Shown here: piece by piece, positions 18,000-28,100 of the stretch | Position numbering within the stretch: position 1 is the stretch's first letter | Layout of the letters: the number at the start of each line of letters is the position of its first letter | Origin: Microcoleus vaginatus HSN003 | Lineage (GTDB): Bacteria; Cyanobacteriota; Cyanobacteriia; Cyanobacteriales; Microcoleaceae | Assembly: GCF_022701255.1 (NCBI RefSeq) | Contig: NZ_CP031705.1 | Span: 434,001 to 498,000, forward strand | DNA: 64,000 nucleotides | Direction of reading: 5' to 3' | The notes under the pieces: generated by a model | What the model saw: the letters and a program-made list of their open reading frames with translations, nothing else | What the model was told of the DNA's origin: nothing | Databases searched by the model: none | Translations under genes and position numbers: made by a program

Positions 18000-18034
18000 A
18001 ACCCGGTTTCTGTCTCGAAACCGGGTTTTTTTTT
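18000..18034 (+). terminator. Intrinsic terminator-like hairpin with T-tract
   Basis: AACCCGGTTTC at 18000-18010 pairs perfectly with GAAACCGGGTT at 18017-18027 around a 6-nt loop, followed by nine T residues. The T-tract is on the plus strand, although both flanking genes are on the minus strand. It might therefore block antisense transcription into the aldo/keto reductase gene. Confidence 0.6.
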
Positions 18035-18036
18035 GA

Positions 18037-19218
18037 TTATTTTTGGGACAAGCGCTGGATGGCTTCGCCTCCAAAAAGCCGATCGGCTGCTTGAAGAATA
18101 CCGGGAATTTTAGCAGCGTGGGGACTGTGGGCGAGAGGGCGGCGCAAGTCTAATTCATCGAGGCGATCGGCTTTTTGGCCGGGGAACCAGTGGCCCCCAT
18201 TACCTAAAAGGTTGTAGCGCATCTTGCAATAGTCGATCGTATCGTAAGCCTGCGCCAAATTCCACAGCAACAAAATCACATAAATATTAATACCTCCGGG
18301 AGTATTTTCTATAGTTGGTAAACCGACGTGCCAAGTGTTAAACCAATCTTCTCCTAATTTATCAATGGCTGCTTTTTCTAACTTTTTTAATATCGGTGGC
18401 AAAATTTCATCGACTTTATCTAACAATTCTACAGCTTTCAGATGCTCGTTAAAATCTTCAGGTTTGGCTGCGCCTAAACTCAAAGTATGTACTTGCGGCT
18501 GCGACAAACAAAACAAATCATTAAACACCATCGGACTCAGCGGATAGCACAAGTCTACCAATTTTTGTGGCGGCCTGTAAAGCTGACCGCCTTTGTCGGA
18601 AGGACTGATAATAAAAACGCCCATATCGTGACGTTTAGCAGCTTCAATTGCCTGCCAATTAATTTGATTGATGTAGTACCAATGCAAGTTAAGATAATCG
18701 AATTGATTAGTTTCAATTGTTTTGACAATCACATCCGTCGGGCCGTGAGTGGAAAAACCAATAAACCGAACTTTGCCTTCTGCTTGCAACTTTTTCGCCA
18801 CATCCATGCAGCCACCTGGACGCATAGACTCCTCTAGCAATTCCCATGTATTAATGCCGTGTAGTGACAGTAAATCGACGTATTCTAGTTGCAAATAAGC
18901 TAAGGATTTCTCAAATTCTTCGCGAAACTCTTGGGAGTTCGGTTTGGGACTAACTTTCGTTTGCACTATCAACTTTTCGCGGGGAAAGTTCGGCAAAATT
19001 CGCCCTAATTGCATCTCGGAAGTGCCGTAACCGCGAGCAGTTTCTATGTGATTGATCCCGCATTCAACTGAGTAGCGAATCGTCGCTTCTAGATTTTGTT
19101 GATTGTCTGGGGGAATTTCATTGGCTGGCACGTCTTGCCATTTGTACTGATATCTCATGCCACCGCAGGAAAAGACGGGCATGGATAATTCTGTGCGACC
19201 GAATCTGCGATATTGCAT
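18037..19218 (-). CDS. Aldo/keto reductase
   Basis: An NADPH-dependent oxidoreductase of the AKR superfamily, 393 residues. It begins MQYRRFGRTELSMPVFSCGG, the usual AKR N-terminus. Conserved elements include GINHIETARGYGTSEMQLGR, LIVQTKVSP (catalytic Lys) and YVDLLSLHG (catalytic His). The usual catalytic Asp of the D-T-A-x-x-Y-G motif is Glu here. The extra C-terminal region of about 90 residues (FPGQKADRLDELDLRRPLA) is seen in a cyanobacterial subgroup. The frame is open to 19485, but that part is repeats, so I start at 19218 (alternative 19224). Substrate unknown. Confidence 0.88.
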   Translation of the reverse strand: MQYRRFGRTELSMPVFSCGGMRYQYKWQDVPANEIPPDNQQNLEATIRYSVECGINHIETARGYGTSEMQLGRILPNFPREKLIVQTKVSPKPNSQEFREEFEKSLAYLQLEYVDLLSLHGINTWELLEESMRPGGCMDVAKKLQAEGKVRFIGFSTHGPTDVIVKTIETNQFDYLNLHWYYINQINWQAIEAAKRHDMGVFIISPSDKGGQLYRPPQKLVDLCYPLSPMVFNDLFCLSQPQVHTLSLGAAKPEDFNEHLKAVELLDKVDEILPPILKKLEKAAIDKLGEDWFNTWHVGLPTIENTPGGINIYVILLLWNLAQAYDTIDYCKMRYNLLGNGGHWFPGQKADRLDELDLRRPLAHSPHAAKIPGILQAADRLFGGEAIQRLSQK

Positions 19219-19247
19219 TATCATAATCAAAGTTAAAGCTATAGCAT

Positions 19248-19335
19248 AAGGAAGAAGGAAGTTCGGCAACGGATTCTGTAACGGATGTAACGGATGTAAC
19301 GGATGTAAGGAAGAAGGAAGAAGGGAGAAGGAAGA
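19248..19335. repeat. Intergenic copy of the GGAAGAAGG/CGGATGTAA repeat
   Basis: Shares about 70 nearly identical bases, including the core GTTCGGCAACGGATTCTGTA and three CGGATGTAA units, with the insert in the decarboxylase gene (reverse strand, about 8101-8172). Here it lies upstream of the aldo/keto reductase start. Confidence 0.9.
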
Positions 19336-19459
19336 TGTAACAATCGCAAGGGTTTCACTGATTAAGAAATTCTTAATAGTCTTGACGGTTGCTATAGGAT
19401 AAGAAACCTTGTTTTTGGTATTTTTGCGGGTTGTAACTCCCATATTGCAGTATTTTCCT

Positions 19460-19580
19460 GAACAGGCAAGATGCCTGTTCCACAAAGAGTTTTTGCAGTA
19501 TTCTCCTGAACAGGCAAGATGCCTGTTTTACAAAGAGTTTTTGCAGGCAGCATTCTTCTGAACAGGCAAGATGCCTGTTC
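19460..19580. repeat. Three tandem palindromic repeats
   Basis: GAACAGGCAAGATGCCTGTTC (9-bp stem, AGA loop) occurs at 19460-19480, 19508-19528 (last base changed) and 19560-19580. Each copy is followed by CACAAAGAGTTTTTG or a close variant. The spacing is about 50 bp. The array lies in the spacer between the aldo/keto reductase gene and rpiA. Confidence 0.9.
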
Positions 19581-19616
19581 CACAAAGAGTTTTTGAGAAC
19601 CAGTGGGCAGTTTTGA

Positions 19617-20333
19617 CTATTTAGAAATCTCCCGTACTACTGGTTTTCCGTCTTTGATTTCCCCGACTAAAACCAAATCTGTACAGTCTACAAACAAACC
19701 ATTTTCTAACACACCGGGAATGTTGTTCAAGCTTTTTTCCATTTCGCCGGGGTTGGCAATGTCATCAAATTTGACATCAATTACCATATTACCTTGATCG
19801 GTAATTACGGGGCCTGCTTTTTTCACACCCATGCGGAGTTCGGGTTTGCCACCCAATTTTTCAATGGCGCGCATCACTGGTGTTAATGCCATCGGTATAA
19901 CTTCGATGGGGACGCGAAAAGTCGAACCCAATTTATCTACGATTTTGGAACTGTCAACTACTACAATAAATTGAGTGGCGAGGTAATCGACTACTTTTTC
20001 GCGGGTGTGGGCTGCGCCGCCACCTTTAATTAAGTTGAGGTGGGGATCTACTTCATCAGCGCCATCAATAGCCACATCAATTCTGTCAATTTCATCTAGT
20101 GTTGTCAGCGGTACTCCGTACTGTTTGGCTAACACTTCTGATTGAAAAGATGTCGGCACTCCTTTGATATCTTTGAGTTGACCGGATTTTATGCGATCGC
20201 CCAATGCTTGAATAGTATAAGCTGTAGTTGACCCCGTGCCAAGCCCGACAATCATACCAGATTGTACGCGATCGGCTGCAGCAAAGCCGACTTGCTGTTT
20301 CATCAATTTTACGGGATCTTGTTCTGTGGTCAT
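19617..20333 (-). CDS. rpiA: Ribose-5-phosphate isomerase A
   Basis: Interconverts ribose 5-phosphate and ribulose 5-phosphate in the pentose phosphate and Calvin cycles. The 238-residue protein has [37 protein letters not shown], the catalytic REKVVD and the C-terminal DCTDLVLVG. The start is ATG 20333 ([16 protein letters not shown]). Only 39 bp separate it from the divergent glycosyltransferase gene, so the two promoters must overlap or lie within coding sequence. Confidence 0.97.
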   Translation of the reverse strand: MTTEQDPVKLMKQQVGFAAADRVQSGMIVGLGTGSTTAYTIQALGDRIKSGQLKDIKGVPTSFQSEVLAKQYGVPLTTLDEIDRIDVAIDGADEVDPHLNLIKGGGAAHTREKVVDYLATQFIVVVDSSKIVDKLGSTFRVPIEVIPMALTPVMRAIEKLGGKPELRMGVKKAGPVITDQGNMVIDVKFDDIANPGEMEKSLNNIPGVLENGLFVDCTDLVLVGEIKDGKPVVREISK

Positions 20334-20372
20334 GTTCGGTACTCCTTAATAGTTTTAAGATTATACCATTGA

Positions 20373-23300
20373 ATGAAAATCGGATTTCTCGATACCTACA
20401 CTTGGGATTACAATATTGAAACTCCTTACTGCAAACCTTTGGGTGGTACTCAGTCGGCTATTTGTTACTTAGCTGAGGCGTTGGCTGCACAGGGAAACGA
20501 GGTATTTTTGCTCAACAATACTTCCGAGTCGGGGATATGGCGTGGCGTTGATTGCAGGCGCAGGGTGGGGGACAAATCTAATTTAGAATTGCTGCGATCG
20601 CTCGATTTTTTAGTTATAGTCAATATAGTCGGCAAAGCGCTGGAAGTTAAGCAGCTTTTGGGGCACCGAACAAAGTTAATTTTGTGGATTCATAACGAAC
20701 CGGGCTTTGTATTTCTCCAAGATTTCAATAATCACCGAGAAATCAATGCTTGCGATGCTTTTGTATTTGTCAGCGAGTGGCAACGCGAGCAATTTCGCCA
20801 GCGCTTTGGGATTGAATTCCATCGCAGTTGTGTTTTAAGAAATGCGATCGCACCGTGTTTTGCTAACATTTTCGCCGATAATATTCCTATCCTCTCTCAT
20901 AAATCTCGACCGCCCGTTCTAGCTTACACCAGCACTCCATTTCGCGGACTCGATATTTTGTTAAAAGTCTTTCCCGAAATTCGTCAAGCTGTCCCCGGAA
21001 CCAGATTAAAAGTATTTTCAAGCATGAAAGTACACCAAATAGACGACAATGATAACAAGCTTTTTTTCGGTCAACTTTACCGCCAGTGTCAGGAAACAGA
21101 AGGCGTCGAGTACATCGGTTCCGTACCGCAACCCGAACTCGTCCGGCAACTGCGTTCAGTCGCGGTTTTAGCTTACCCGAATACCTATTTAGAAACCTCA
21201 TCTATTGCGGTGATGGAGGCGATGGCCAGTGGTTGCCGGATTGTAACGAGTGAATTGGCAGCTTTGCCGGAAACAACTGCTGGATTTGCCCGTCTAGTTT
21301 CAATGTCAGGGGTGGAAAATTTTGCATCGATAACTAATTGGAAGCGTGCGGGCCAACCAGATTGGGAGGGATATACAAGGCGGTTTTTAGAGGCGATAGT
21401 CGGAGTTTTAAATGAGGGCACGGGTGCGGGTGGCGCAACTGCTGAAAATCATCTGAGACAGCAGGTAGAATATATAAATCGAGGGTGTACTTGGTCTGTG
21501 CGAGCCCGAGAGTGGGTAGAATGGTTGAATATTATTAGTGTAAAAACTGTAAGAGTGGCAGAGCAAATGATCGGGAATTCTTTAGTAGGTTTAGAGGCAG
21601 TGAGAGATTATTTTCAAAAGGGAAATTGGCTGAAAGATCGAGGTGATCTCGGTGGCGCAATCGAGAACTATCAGAAAGCTTTAGAGTTTAACCCAGGAGA
21701 TGCAGAAGTTCATAAAAAGTTGGCAGAAGTTTATGTTTTGCAAGGAGAATTTGAAAAGGCGATCGCCTCTTGCAATGTCGCTCTTAAATTTCAACCCAAT
21801 TTTGCTCCTGCTTACTTAACAATAGGCAATGCTTTGCAGAGTCAAGGCAAGCTGGAAATGGCAATTGAAGCTTACTTGCAAGCTTTAGAAATTCAGCCAG
21901 AATTTGCTGAAGCCAGCGCGAACTTGGGCAGTATGTATTATAAGTTAGGGCAATTGGAACAGGCGGCAAATCATTACCAAAAAGCTCTGGCGATTAATCC
22001 TGAATTGTCTTCGGTTAATATGATGCTGGGCAGTGTTTTGCAGCAGCAAGGAAAGTTAGATGCAGCAATTACTTGCTATCAAAAAGTGCTGCAACAGCAA
22101 CCGGGAGATGCCAGCGCTGCTGAGAAACTATCGAGTTTGCTCGCACAACAAGAGCAGGAAACTACCGACAGCAACTTTATCGAATTAGAAACAGAATCAG
22201 GCGAACAGCAACCAGTATCTGTCAACAAAGATGAAGGCTACGGCTTGCAGCCTTCGAGCATCAATTTGCCGCCAGCGCCCACCACTGAGACTTTAAATAC
22301 TCCCTTTACAAACCCCGCCGAAGTTTCCCAACAAGTTACCTCGCTCAATGTTCCAGATAGCGGACAAGTTGCTAATTTTCAAGAAGTAGAACCGTACAAA
22401 AAACTCGCCGAAAACTTTTTAGTTCAAGGTAAAATTAAAGAGGCGATCGCCGCGTGTCAGCAAGCGATAAAAGTTCGACCCGATTTCCTTCACGCTTACG
22501 TCACTTTAGGCAATGCCTTGCAAGCTGAAGGCAAAATAGAAGCTGCGATTCGTTCATATTCTCAAGCCCTAGAATTGCAGCCAAATTTTGCGGAAGTGCG
22601 GGCCAATATCGGCAGTATGTATTTCAAAATGGGGCGTTTGGAAGAAGCGATCGCCCATTACCAGCAAGCCATTGCCCTCCGCCCCGATTTAGCGGGAGCT
22701 CACTGGAATTTAGGAAAAGTATATCACCAACACGGCAACATTGAAGCAGCGATCGCCTGTTTTAAAAGAACATCCGAACTCAACCCGCAGCTAGTCGGTG
22801 CAGACTTCCACTTTAACTTAGGTAATCGACTTTTCAGCCAAGGAAAGCGCGAGGAAGCCATCGAAAGCTACGAAAAAGCGATCGCCATTAAACCGGATTG
22901 GGCCGAAGCTTATGGTAACATCGGCAGCGCGCGATCGCAACAAGGCAATCTCGACGCCGCCATCGCTTACTATCAGAAAGCTGTAGCTTTAAAGCCGCAA
23001 TTAGAAGTTCTGCACTTCAATATAGCCAATTCTTTTTTGCAGCAAAACAAGTACGACGAAGCAATTACTAATTACCACAATACTCTGAAAATCAAGCCCG
23101 ACTGGCCGGAAGTTCACGCTAACCTCGGCAGTTGTTTTTCCATGCAGGGGCGGCTAGAAGAAGCTTTAGCCAGCTATCAGCAAGCCCTGGCATTAAAACC
23201 GAATTGGGCAGAGGTTTACTGCCGGATGGGACACATTCAGAAACAAGATAAGCCGTTGGAGGCGATCGCCAATTTTGAAAAAGCGATCCAATGCAACCCC

Positions 23301-24830
23301 AAATATAGCGAAGCCTACCAACAATTGTGCGACTTGCTAAGCCATTCCACAAACCTCGCCGGAGCCCGTAGCATAGCCGACAAATACTGCGAAAACTGCG
23401 GCGATGTCGCCCCAGTCATGTCAGCCACAGCCTACGTTTTTTCCTACCTGCAATCCGGTGTCAGCAAACAGGCAATTCAGAAACTCGAAGAAATCGAAAA
23501 ACTCTGCTACGAAAAGGTCGAAAGTTTTACCACAATCGAACTAAAACTGCTCTACGAAATCTTCCTGTTTGCAGTTTCTCACCTGCGAGACAATCGCGAA
23601 AAGAATGCCAGTTTCTACAGACTCATTGCAAAAGAATACTACCAAAAAGCCGTCCCTAAGCGCCAGGATATTAACAGAAACAACCGAGCCAATTACCAAA
23701 CAAAAGAACAGCGTCCTTTAAAAATCGGCTTCCTTTCCAAACACTTCCGCCGCCACTCCGTAGGCTGGTGCAGCGAAGCTTTAATTCGCGAATTAAGCCA
23801 CATCACCCCCCACGTTCACCTTTACGTCACCGGGAAACTTAACCGAGATGAAGTTACGCAGCGGTTTGAAGATATGGCGGGCAAGTTTTACTGGCCTAAA
23901 AAATATCCCAACGGCTTTGCTGATGGCGGTGAAATCTTCGCCGAAGTAGCGCAAGACAACTTGGATGTTTTGATAGACTTAGACTCGATGACAGTCCCAA
24001 CAAATGTCGAAGTGCTCTACCAATATCCTGCGGGAATTTGCGTGTCTTGGCTAGGATTTGACGCGCCCTACATTTCAGATAATCACTACTTTCTGTGCGA
24101 CGAACACACTCACCCCCCTGGTGTGGAAAAAAATTACTTAGAACAGTTAGTAAGATTGCCAGTTTGTTCGGTAGCAATTGGCGCACTGCAAAGCATTCCT
24201 GTGAATCGAGAGGCGATTAGAAATGCTCTCGGAATTGGCTTGGATAAAATGACTTATCTGTGCGTTGCACCAGGGAGAAAAACTAATCCCGAAATGGTAC
24301 GAGCTCAAGTTAAAATCCTTAAGGAAGTACCAGATAGTTTGTTAATCCGCAAAGGTCAAGGCGACCCCGATATTATTCACAGCACTTACCGCGAAGAATG
24401 TGAAATTCAGGGAGTAGATTTTGGTCGGATTAAGTTTATAGGGCAAACCAGAAGTGAAGAAGAACACCGCGCTATTTATTATGTAGCCGATGTGCTTTTA
24501 GATTCCTATCCTTACAACGGGGGGACTCACAATTTAGAGGCTTTGTGGGCGAATTTGCCAGTGGTAACTCGATCCGGCGACCAATATCTTTCGCGCATGG
24601 GTTACGCTTTTCTGAAAAGTGCAAATGTTGATGTTGGTGCGGCGTGGACTTGGGAGGAATACACGCAGTGGGGAGTTAAGTTTGGCCGCGATGCTGGTTT
24701 CAGAAATGCGGTGAAAGAGCATTTAATAAAATCTAAGCAGCCAGAACATCTCGCACCTTTGTGGAATCCTAAAAAGTTGGCTGAGGATATGTATGAGGTG
24801 TTTCAAAAACTTTTGTCAGTTGACGGTTGA
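20373..24830 (+). CDS. GT4 glycosyltransferase-TPR-O-GlcNAc transferase (GT41) fusion
   Basis: A 1485-residue multidomain protein. Residues 1-390 form a GT-B glycosyltransferase of the GT4 type (GGTQSAICYLAEALA near the N-terminus; VMEAMASGCRIVTSELAALPE at about 280). TPR repeats run from about 417 to 590, a Gln/Ser-rich linker from 595 to 668, then more TPRs to about 990. Residues 1114-1485 are an OGT/SPINDLY-type catalytic domain (RPLKIGFLSKHFRRHSVGW; DSYPYNGGTHNLEALW at 1377). The TPR scaffold could present protein substrates to either active site. Its product could be protein O-glycosylation; sugar and targets are unknown. The stop codon lies inside a heptamer array. Confidence 0.93.
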   Translation: MKIGFLDTYTWDYNIETPYCKPLGGTQSAICYLAEALAAQGNEVFLLNNTSESGIWRGVDCRRRVGDKSNLELLRSLDFLVIVNIVGKALEVKQLLGHRTKLILWIHNEPGFVFLQDFNNHREINACDAFVFVSEWQREQFRQRFGIEFHRSCVLRNAIAPCFANIFADNIPILSHKSRPPVLAYTSTPFRGLDILLKVFPEIRQAVPGTRLKVFSSMKVHQIDDNDNKLFFGQLYRQCQETEGVEYIGSVPQPELVRQLRSVAVLAYPNTYLETSSIAVMEAMASGCRIVTSELAALPETTAGFARLVSMSGVENFASITNWKRAGQPDWEGYTRRFLEAIVGVLNEGTGAGGATAENHLRQQVEYINRGCTWSVRAREWVEWLNIISVKTVRVAEQMIGNSLVGLEAVRDYFQKGNWLKDRGDLGGAIENYQKALEFNPGDAEVHKKLAEVYVLQGEFEKAIASCNVALKFQPNFAPAYLTIGNALQSQGKLEMAIEAYLQALEIQPEFAEASANLGSMYYKLGQLEQAANHYQKALAINPELSSVNMMLGSVLQQQGKLDAAITCYQKVLQQQPGDASAAEKLSSLLAQQEQETTDSNFIELETESGEQQPVSVNKDEGYGLQPSSINLPPAPTTETLNTPFTNPAEVSQQVTSLNVPDSGQVANFQEVEPYKKLAENFLVQGKIKEAIAACQQAIKVRPDFLHAYVTLGNALQAEGKIEAAIRSYSQALELQPNFAEVRANIGSMYFKMGRLEEAIAHYQQAIALRPDLAGAHWNLGKVYHQHGNIEAAIACFKRTSELNPQLVGADFHFNLGNRLFSQGKREEAIESYEKAIAIKPDWAEAYGNIGSARSQQGNLDAAIAYYQKAVALKPQLEVLHFNIANSFLQQNKYDEAITNYHNTLKIKPDWPEVHANLGSCFSMQGRLEEALASYQQALALKPNWAEVYCRMGHIQKQDKPLEAIANFEKAIQCNPKYSEAYQQLCDLLSHSTNLAGARSIADKYCENCGDVAPVMSATAYVFSYLQSGVSKQAIQKLEEIEKLCYEKVESFTTIELKLLYEIFLFAVSHLRDNREKNASFYRLIAKEYYQKAVPKRQDINRNNRANYQTKEQRPLKIGFLSKHFRRHSVGWCSEALIRELSHITPHVHLYVTGKLNRDEVTQRFEDMAGKFYWPKKYPNGFADGGEIFAEVAQDNLDVLIDLDSMTVPTNVEVLYQYPAGICVSWLGFDAPYISDNHYFLCDEHTHPPGVEKNYLEQLVRLPVCSVAIGALQSIPVNREAIRNALGIGLDKMTYLCVAPGRKTNPEMVRAQVKILKEVPDSLLIRKGQGDPDIIHSTYREECEIQGVDFGRIKFIGQTRSEEEHRAIYYVADVLLDSYPYNGGTHNLEALWANLPVVTRSGDQYLSRMGYAFLKSANVDVGAAWTWEEYTQWGVKFGRDAGFRNAVKEHLIKSKQPEHLAPLWNPKKLAEDMYEVFQKLLSVDG

Positions 24831-24880
24831 CGGTTGACTGTTGACGGTTGACTGTTGACTGTTGACTGTTGTCAGTTGTC
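24819..24880. repeat. 7-bp tandem array (TTGACGG/TTGACTG) spanning a stop codon
   Basis: About eight heptamers begin inside the last codons of the glycosyltransferase gene, encoding its terminal Val-Asp-Gly and the TGA stop. The array continues into the spacer. Confidence 0.85.
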
Positions 24881-25007
24881 ATGAGAAGGAAAAATTTCCG
24901 CATCTCTCAGTCTTCCCCGCTTTCTATTAAGTCTTGTAACAATCTTCGTGGAAATAGGTAAAAATTCCGCGCCGAGTCTGATAGATAAATAGCTGATTCA
25001 TAGTACC

Positions 25008-25051
25008 GCGATCGCACTAACTTTATGCCAGTTAGGGCGATCGCTTTTTTT
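25008..25051 (+). terminator. Rho-independent terminator built from two HIP1 sites
   Basis: GCGATCGC at 25008-25015 pairs with GCGATCGC at 25037-25044. CTAAC at 25017-25021 pairs with GTTAG at 25031-25035. Seven T residues follow. It is oriented to end the glycosyltransferase transcript, about 180 bp after its stop codon. Confidence 0.8.
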
Positions 25052-25153
25052 GTGGTGCCAGTTTGAAAAAAGAATGCAACTGTAGACAAGCTTCAAACGA
25101 CCAGCTTCATCAGTCATTCCCAATTCTAAAATCTAAAATCTAAAATAACCTGA

Positions 25154-28100
25154 CTACTGACTAATCGCCACTCGATCGCGCCCGCCAGACTTAGCTCCAT
25201 AAAGCGCCTTATCAGCAGCTTCAATCAGCATTTTCGGCGAGTTTTGACCTTCAGAAATCGTCGCCACCCCCATGCTGAGAGTCACGCAATCGCTGACAAC
25301 AGACTTAATGTGGGGAAGTGCTAAGGCTTTGACGCGACTGCGGATTCCCTCAGCAACAGCCTGTGCAGCCACGAGATCCGTATTTGGCAAAATTACCGCA
25401 AATTCCTCGCCGCCGTACCTAGCAGCCAAATAGAGGCGTTCTGGGGGTGCGTTTGTGCAAGCATCCCCGATCGCCCGCGCCACTTGCTGCAAACAAGCAT
25501 CCCCGGCTTGGTGGCCGTAATTGTCGTTGTAAAGTTTAAAACAGTCAATGTCGCACATAATCAAAGATAGCGGTTCCGAAGAGCTCGACTGCTCCCATTC
25601 TCGGTTGATCACCTCGTCAAACCGGCGACGGTTCGCTAGTTGAGTCAGACTGTCCAAATTCGCCAACCCGTCCAACCGCTGGTTGGCAGCAGCTAGCTGC
25701 TGGTAAAGTAAAGATTGTTCGATCGCGATCGCCACTTGAGTGCCCAACTGACTCAGCAAATCCACATCAAACTGCTGCCACTGGCGGGGTGCCGAACAGT
25801 GGTGGGCTATCAGCAAACCCCACAACTTCGGCACTTGACAAGAACCGTTACCTTCCCTAGGTTCTATTCCCTGCTGGACAATCGGCACTACCAAATTTGC
25901 CTTCACCTGACACGCCTCCAAAAAATTAAGGTGACACTGGCTCAAATTAGAAGTGTGAACATCCTCTATGGCGCGAATGCGGCCCTTTAAATACTGTCCG
26001 ATGTAAGTAGTGGCAAAACAGCAATCGTCAATTCCCATCCCTTTCAGTGGAATCCATCCTTCTGCAACCGACTCCACCACCACATCTCCGTTCCAGTCGG
26101 GTCGGAAGCGGAAAATCAGCACGCGATCGGTTACCAAAAACTCCCGCACTTCCGCTACTGTAGTGTTGAGAATATCTTGGAGATCCAGAGAAGAACGGAT
26201 GCGTGATTGAATCTGTGCGATCAGGCGTTCCCGTTCTATTTGTTGTCGCAGCGCGACTTGGGCTTGCTTACTTTGAGTAATGTCTCGGCCTTCGGGCAGC
26301 AACAATACTATTTTGCCCGTTTCATCCGCGACCGGTTTTAGAGAAAAATCAACAGTTGCCGTCCGATTTATACCTTGAACTTCCACTTCATAGCGGACAA
26401 ATTCACCTTGTGCCGATCGAGAAATCGCCTCTTGCAACTGTTCCTGAACTTCCTCAGAATCTCCCCACCAAGGCAATAGCCAAAACGGTTTATTTGCCAC
26501 ATCCCGCAGCTTAATTCCCGCGAAATCCAGAGAAGTTTGGTTAGCTTCCAGCAGAGTGCCGTCCGGTTTCAACAAGCTCACAAATTGGAAAGAAGAATCA
26601 AAAATTGCTCGAAAGCGCCTTTGAGAATCTCCCAACATTGCCGTCACCTTTTCGCGAGAGGTAATATCGCGGAAGCGCCACACCCTGCCAATAATATTTT
26701 GTCCGACTCGAATTGGCTGCGTGTAGCGCTCAAAAGTGCGGCCATCTTTAAATTCTAAAATATCGCAACCTTCCGACTCTGCATCGCTATAAAATTCTTT
26801 AACTCTCTGCAAAAAAGCCCTCGGATCTTTAACTTGCTTAGTCAGAAATGCCAGTCGCACTGTTCTATCCATTGAGTTTCTAACTTCTTCATAAATTCCC
26901 CACATTTGAACTAACTTTTCGTTAAAACTAATCAGTTCTCCGGCGGTAGTAACGGCGAGAATGCCGTCGGCAGTTGCTTCCAAGGTAGCGTGCAGCAGAG
27001 AGCGCGATCGTTCTAATTCTGCTGCGGTCAATTTGCGTTCCGTGAGGTCTCGGACTGCTTTCACCTGTACTAAACGACCTTCCCAAAATACGAATTTGCT
27101 GCGAACGTCAGCAGGAAAAGCAGTTCCATCTCGCTTAAGAAAAATAGTTTCACAGACGGTATTGCTGGCAGCAGAAATCATTTGCGGCGCCTGTTTGTAT
27201 GATTTCGGCGACAGTAGTTCCAGCAAGCTCATTCCCACCATTTCCGCAGGTTCGTAACCGAAAAGTTCGGCAAAATTACTGCTAACGCTCAAAATTGTGT
27301 CGCGGTCAGCCACGGCAACTGCTTCAAAATAAGCTTCGCATTCGAGCAAGCGCGCTGCTGAGTGGCTGCTGCTATTTTCGCCAGAGGAGTAGCTGTTGTT
27401 AATTAGCTGTTGCAGTTGCGTATTTGCGGAGTACAAAGCGGTCATGGCTTGCCTGTACATAGCAGTACGTTTCTCGACTTTTTCTGCGAGGCGATCGCGA
27501 TATTCTCGCAGTTCTTTTTCGACTCTAATTAAATCAGTAATATCTACTGCAAACACGATGACGCCAGCGACTTGACCTGTTTCGTCGCGGTAAGGTATTT
27601 TATCTGTCCGCACCCAGCATTTTTGACCGGAGGCTGTTGGTAGCAATTCGACTTGGCCCTGTTTGGGAACGCCAGAATGGATTACTTCCAAATCTTCTAA
27701 ATAATATTGCTCTGCTTCGTCTGGATAGATTTCATAAAAAGATTTACCTTCTAATTGAGCTGCGGGCACACCTCTCGATGCAGCGGCGGCTTGATTAATT
27801 CGCAGTAGGCGACTTTCGGTATCTTTGAGCCAAATCATCGCCGGCACGGAATCAAAAATAATTTGCTGTTCTTGTTGCTGTCGGCGTATTTCTGCTTCTG
27901 CTTGTTTTCTTTTATTTATTTCTTTTTGCAGTTTTTCGTTGGCTTTTTTGAGTTCAGCAGTGCGTTTTTCTACTCTCTGTTCTAGTTGATCGTAGTATTG
28001 GGTTAGCAAGTTTTGCTGCTGTTCGTGCCGTATTGTTTCTAATTTTAACTTTTCGCTAGCTGACAAACTTGCGGATACAAAGTCTGCTAATATTTGGGTG

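Noticed and set aside
19219-19485. N-terminal extension of the aldo/keto reductase
   Set aside because: It consists of translated interspersed repeats, and the normal AKR start lies at 19218.
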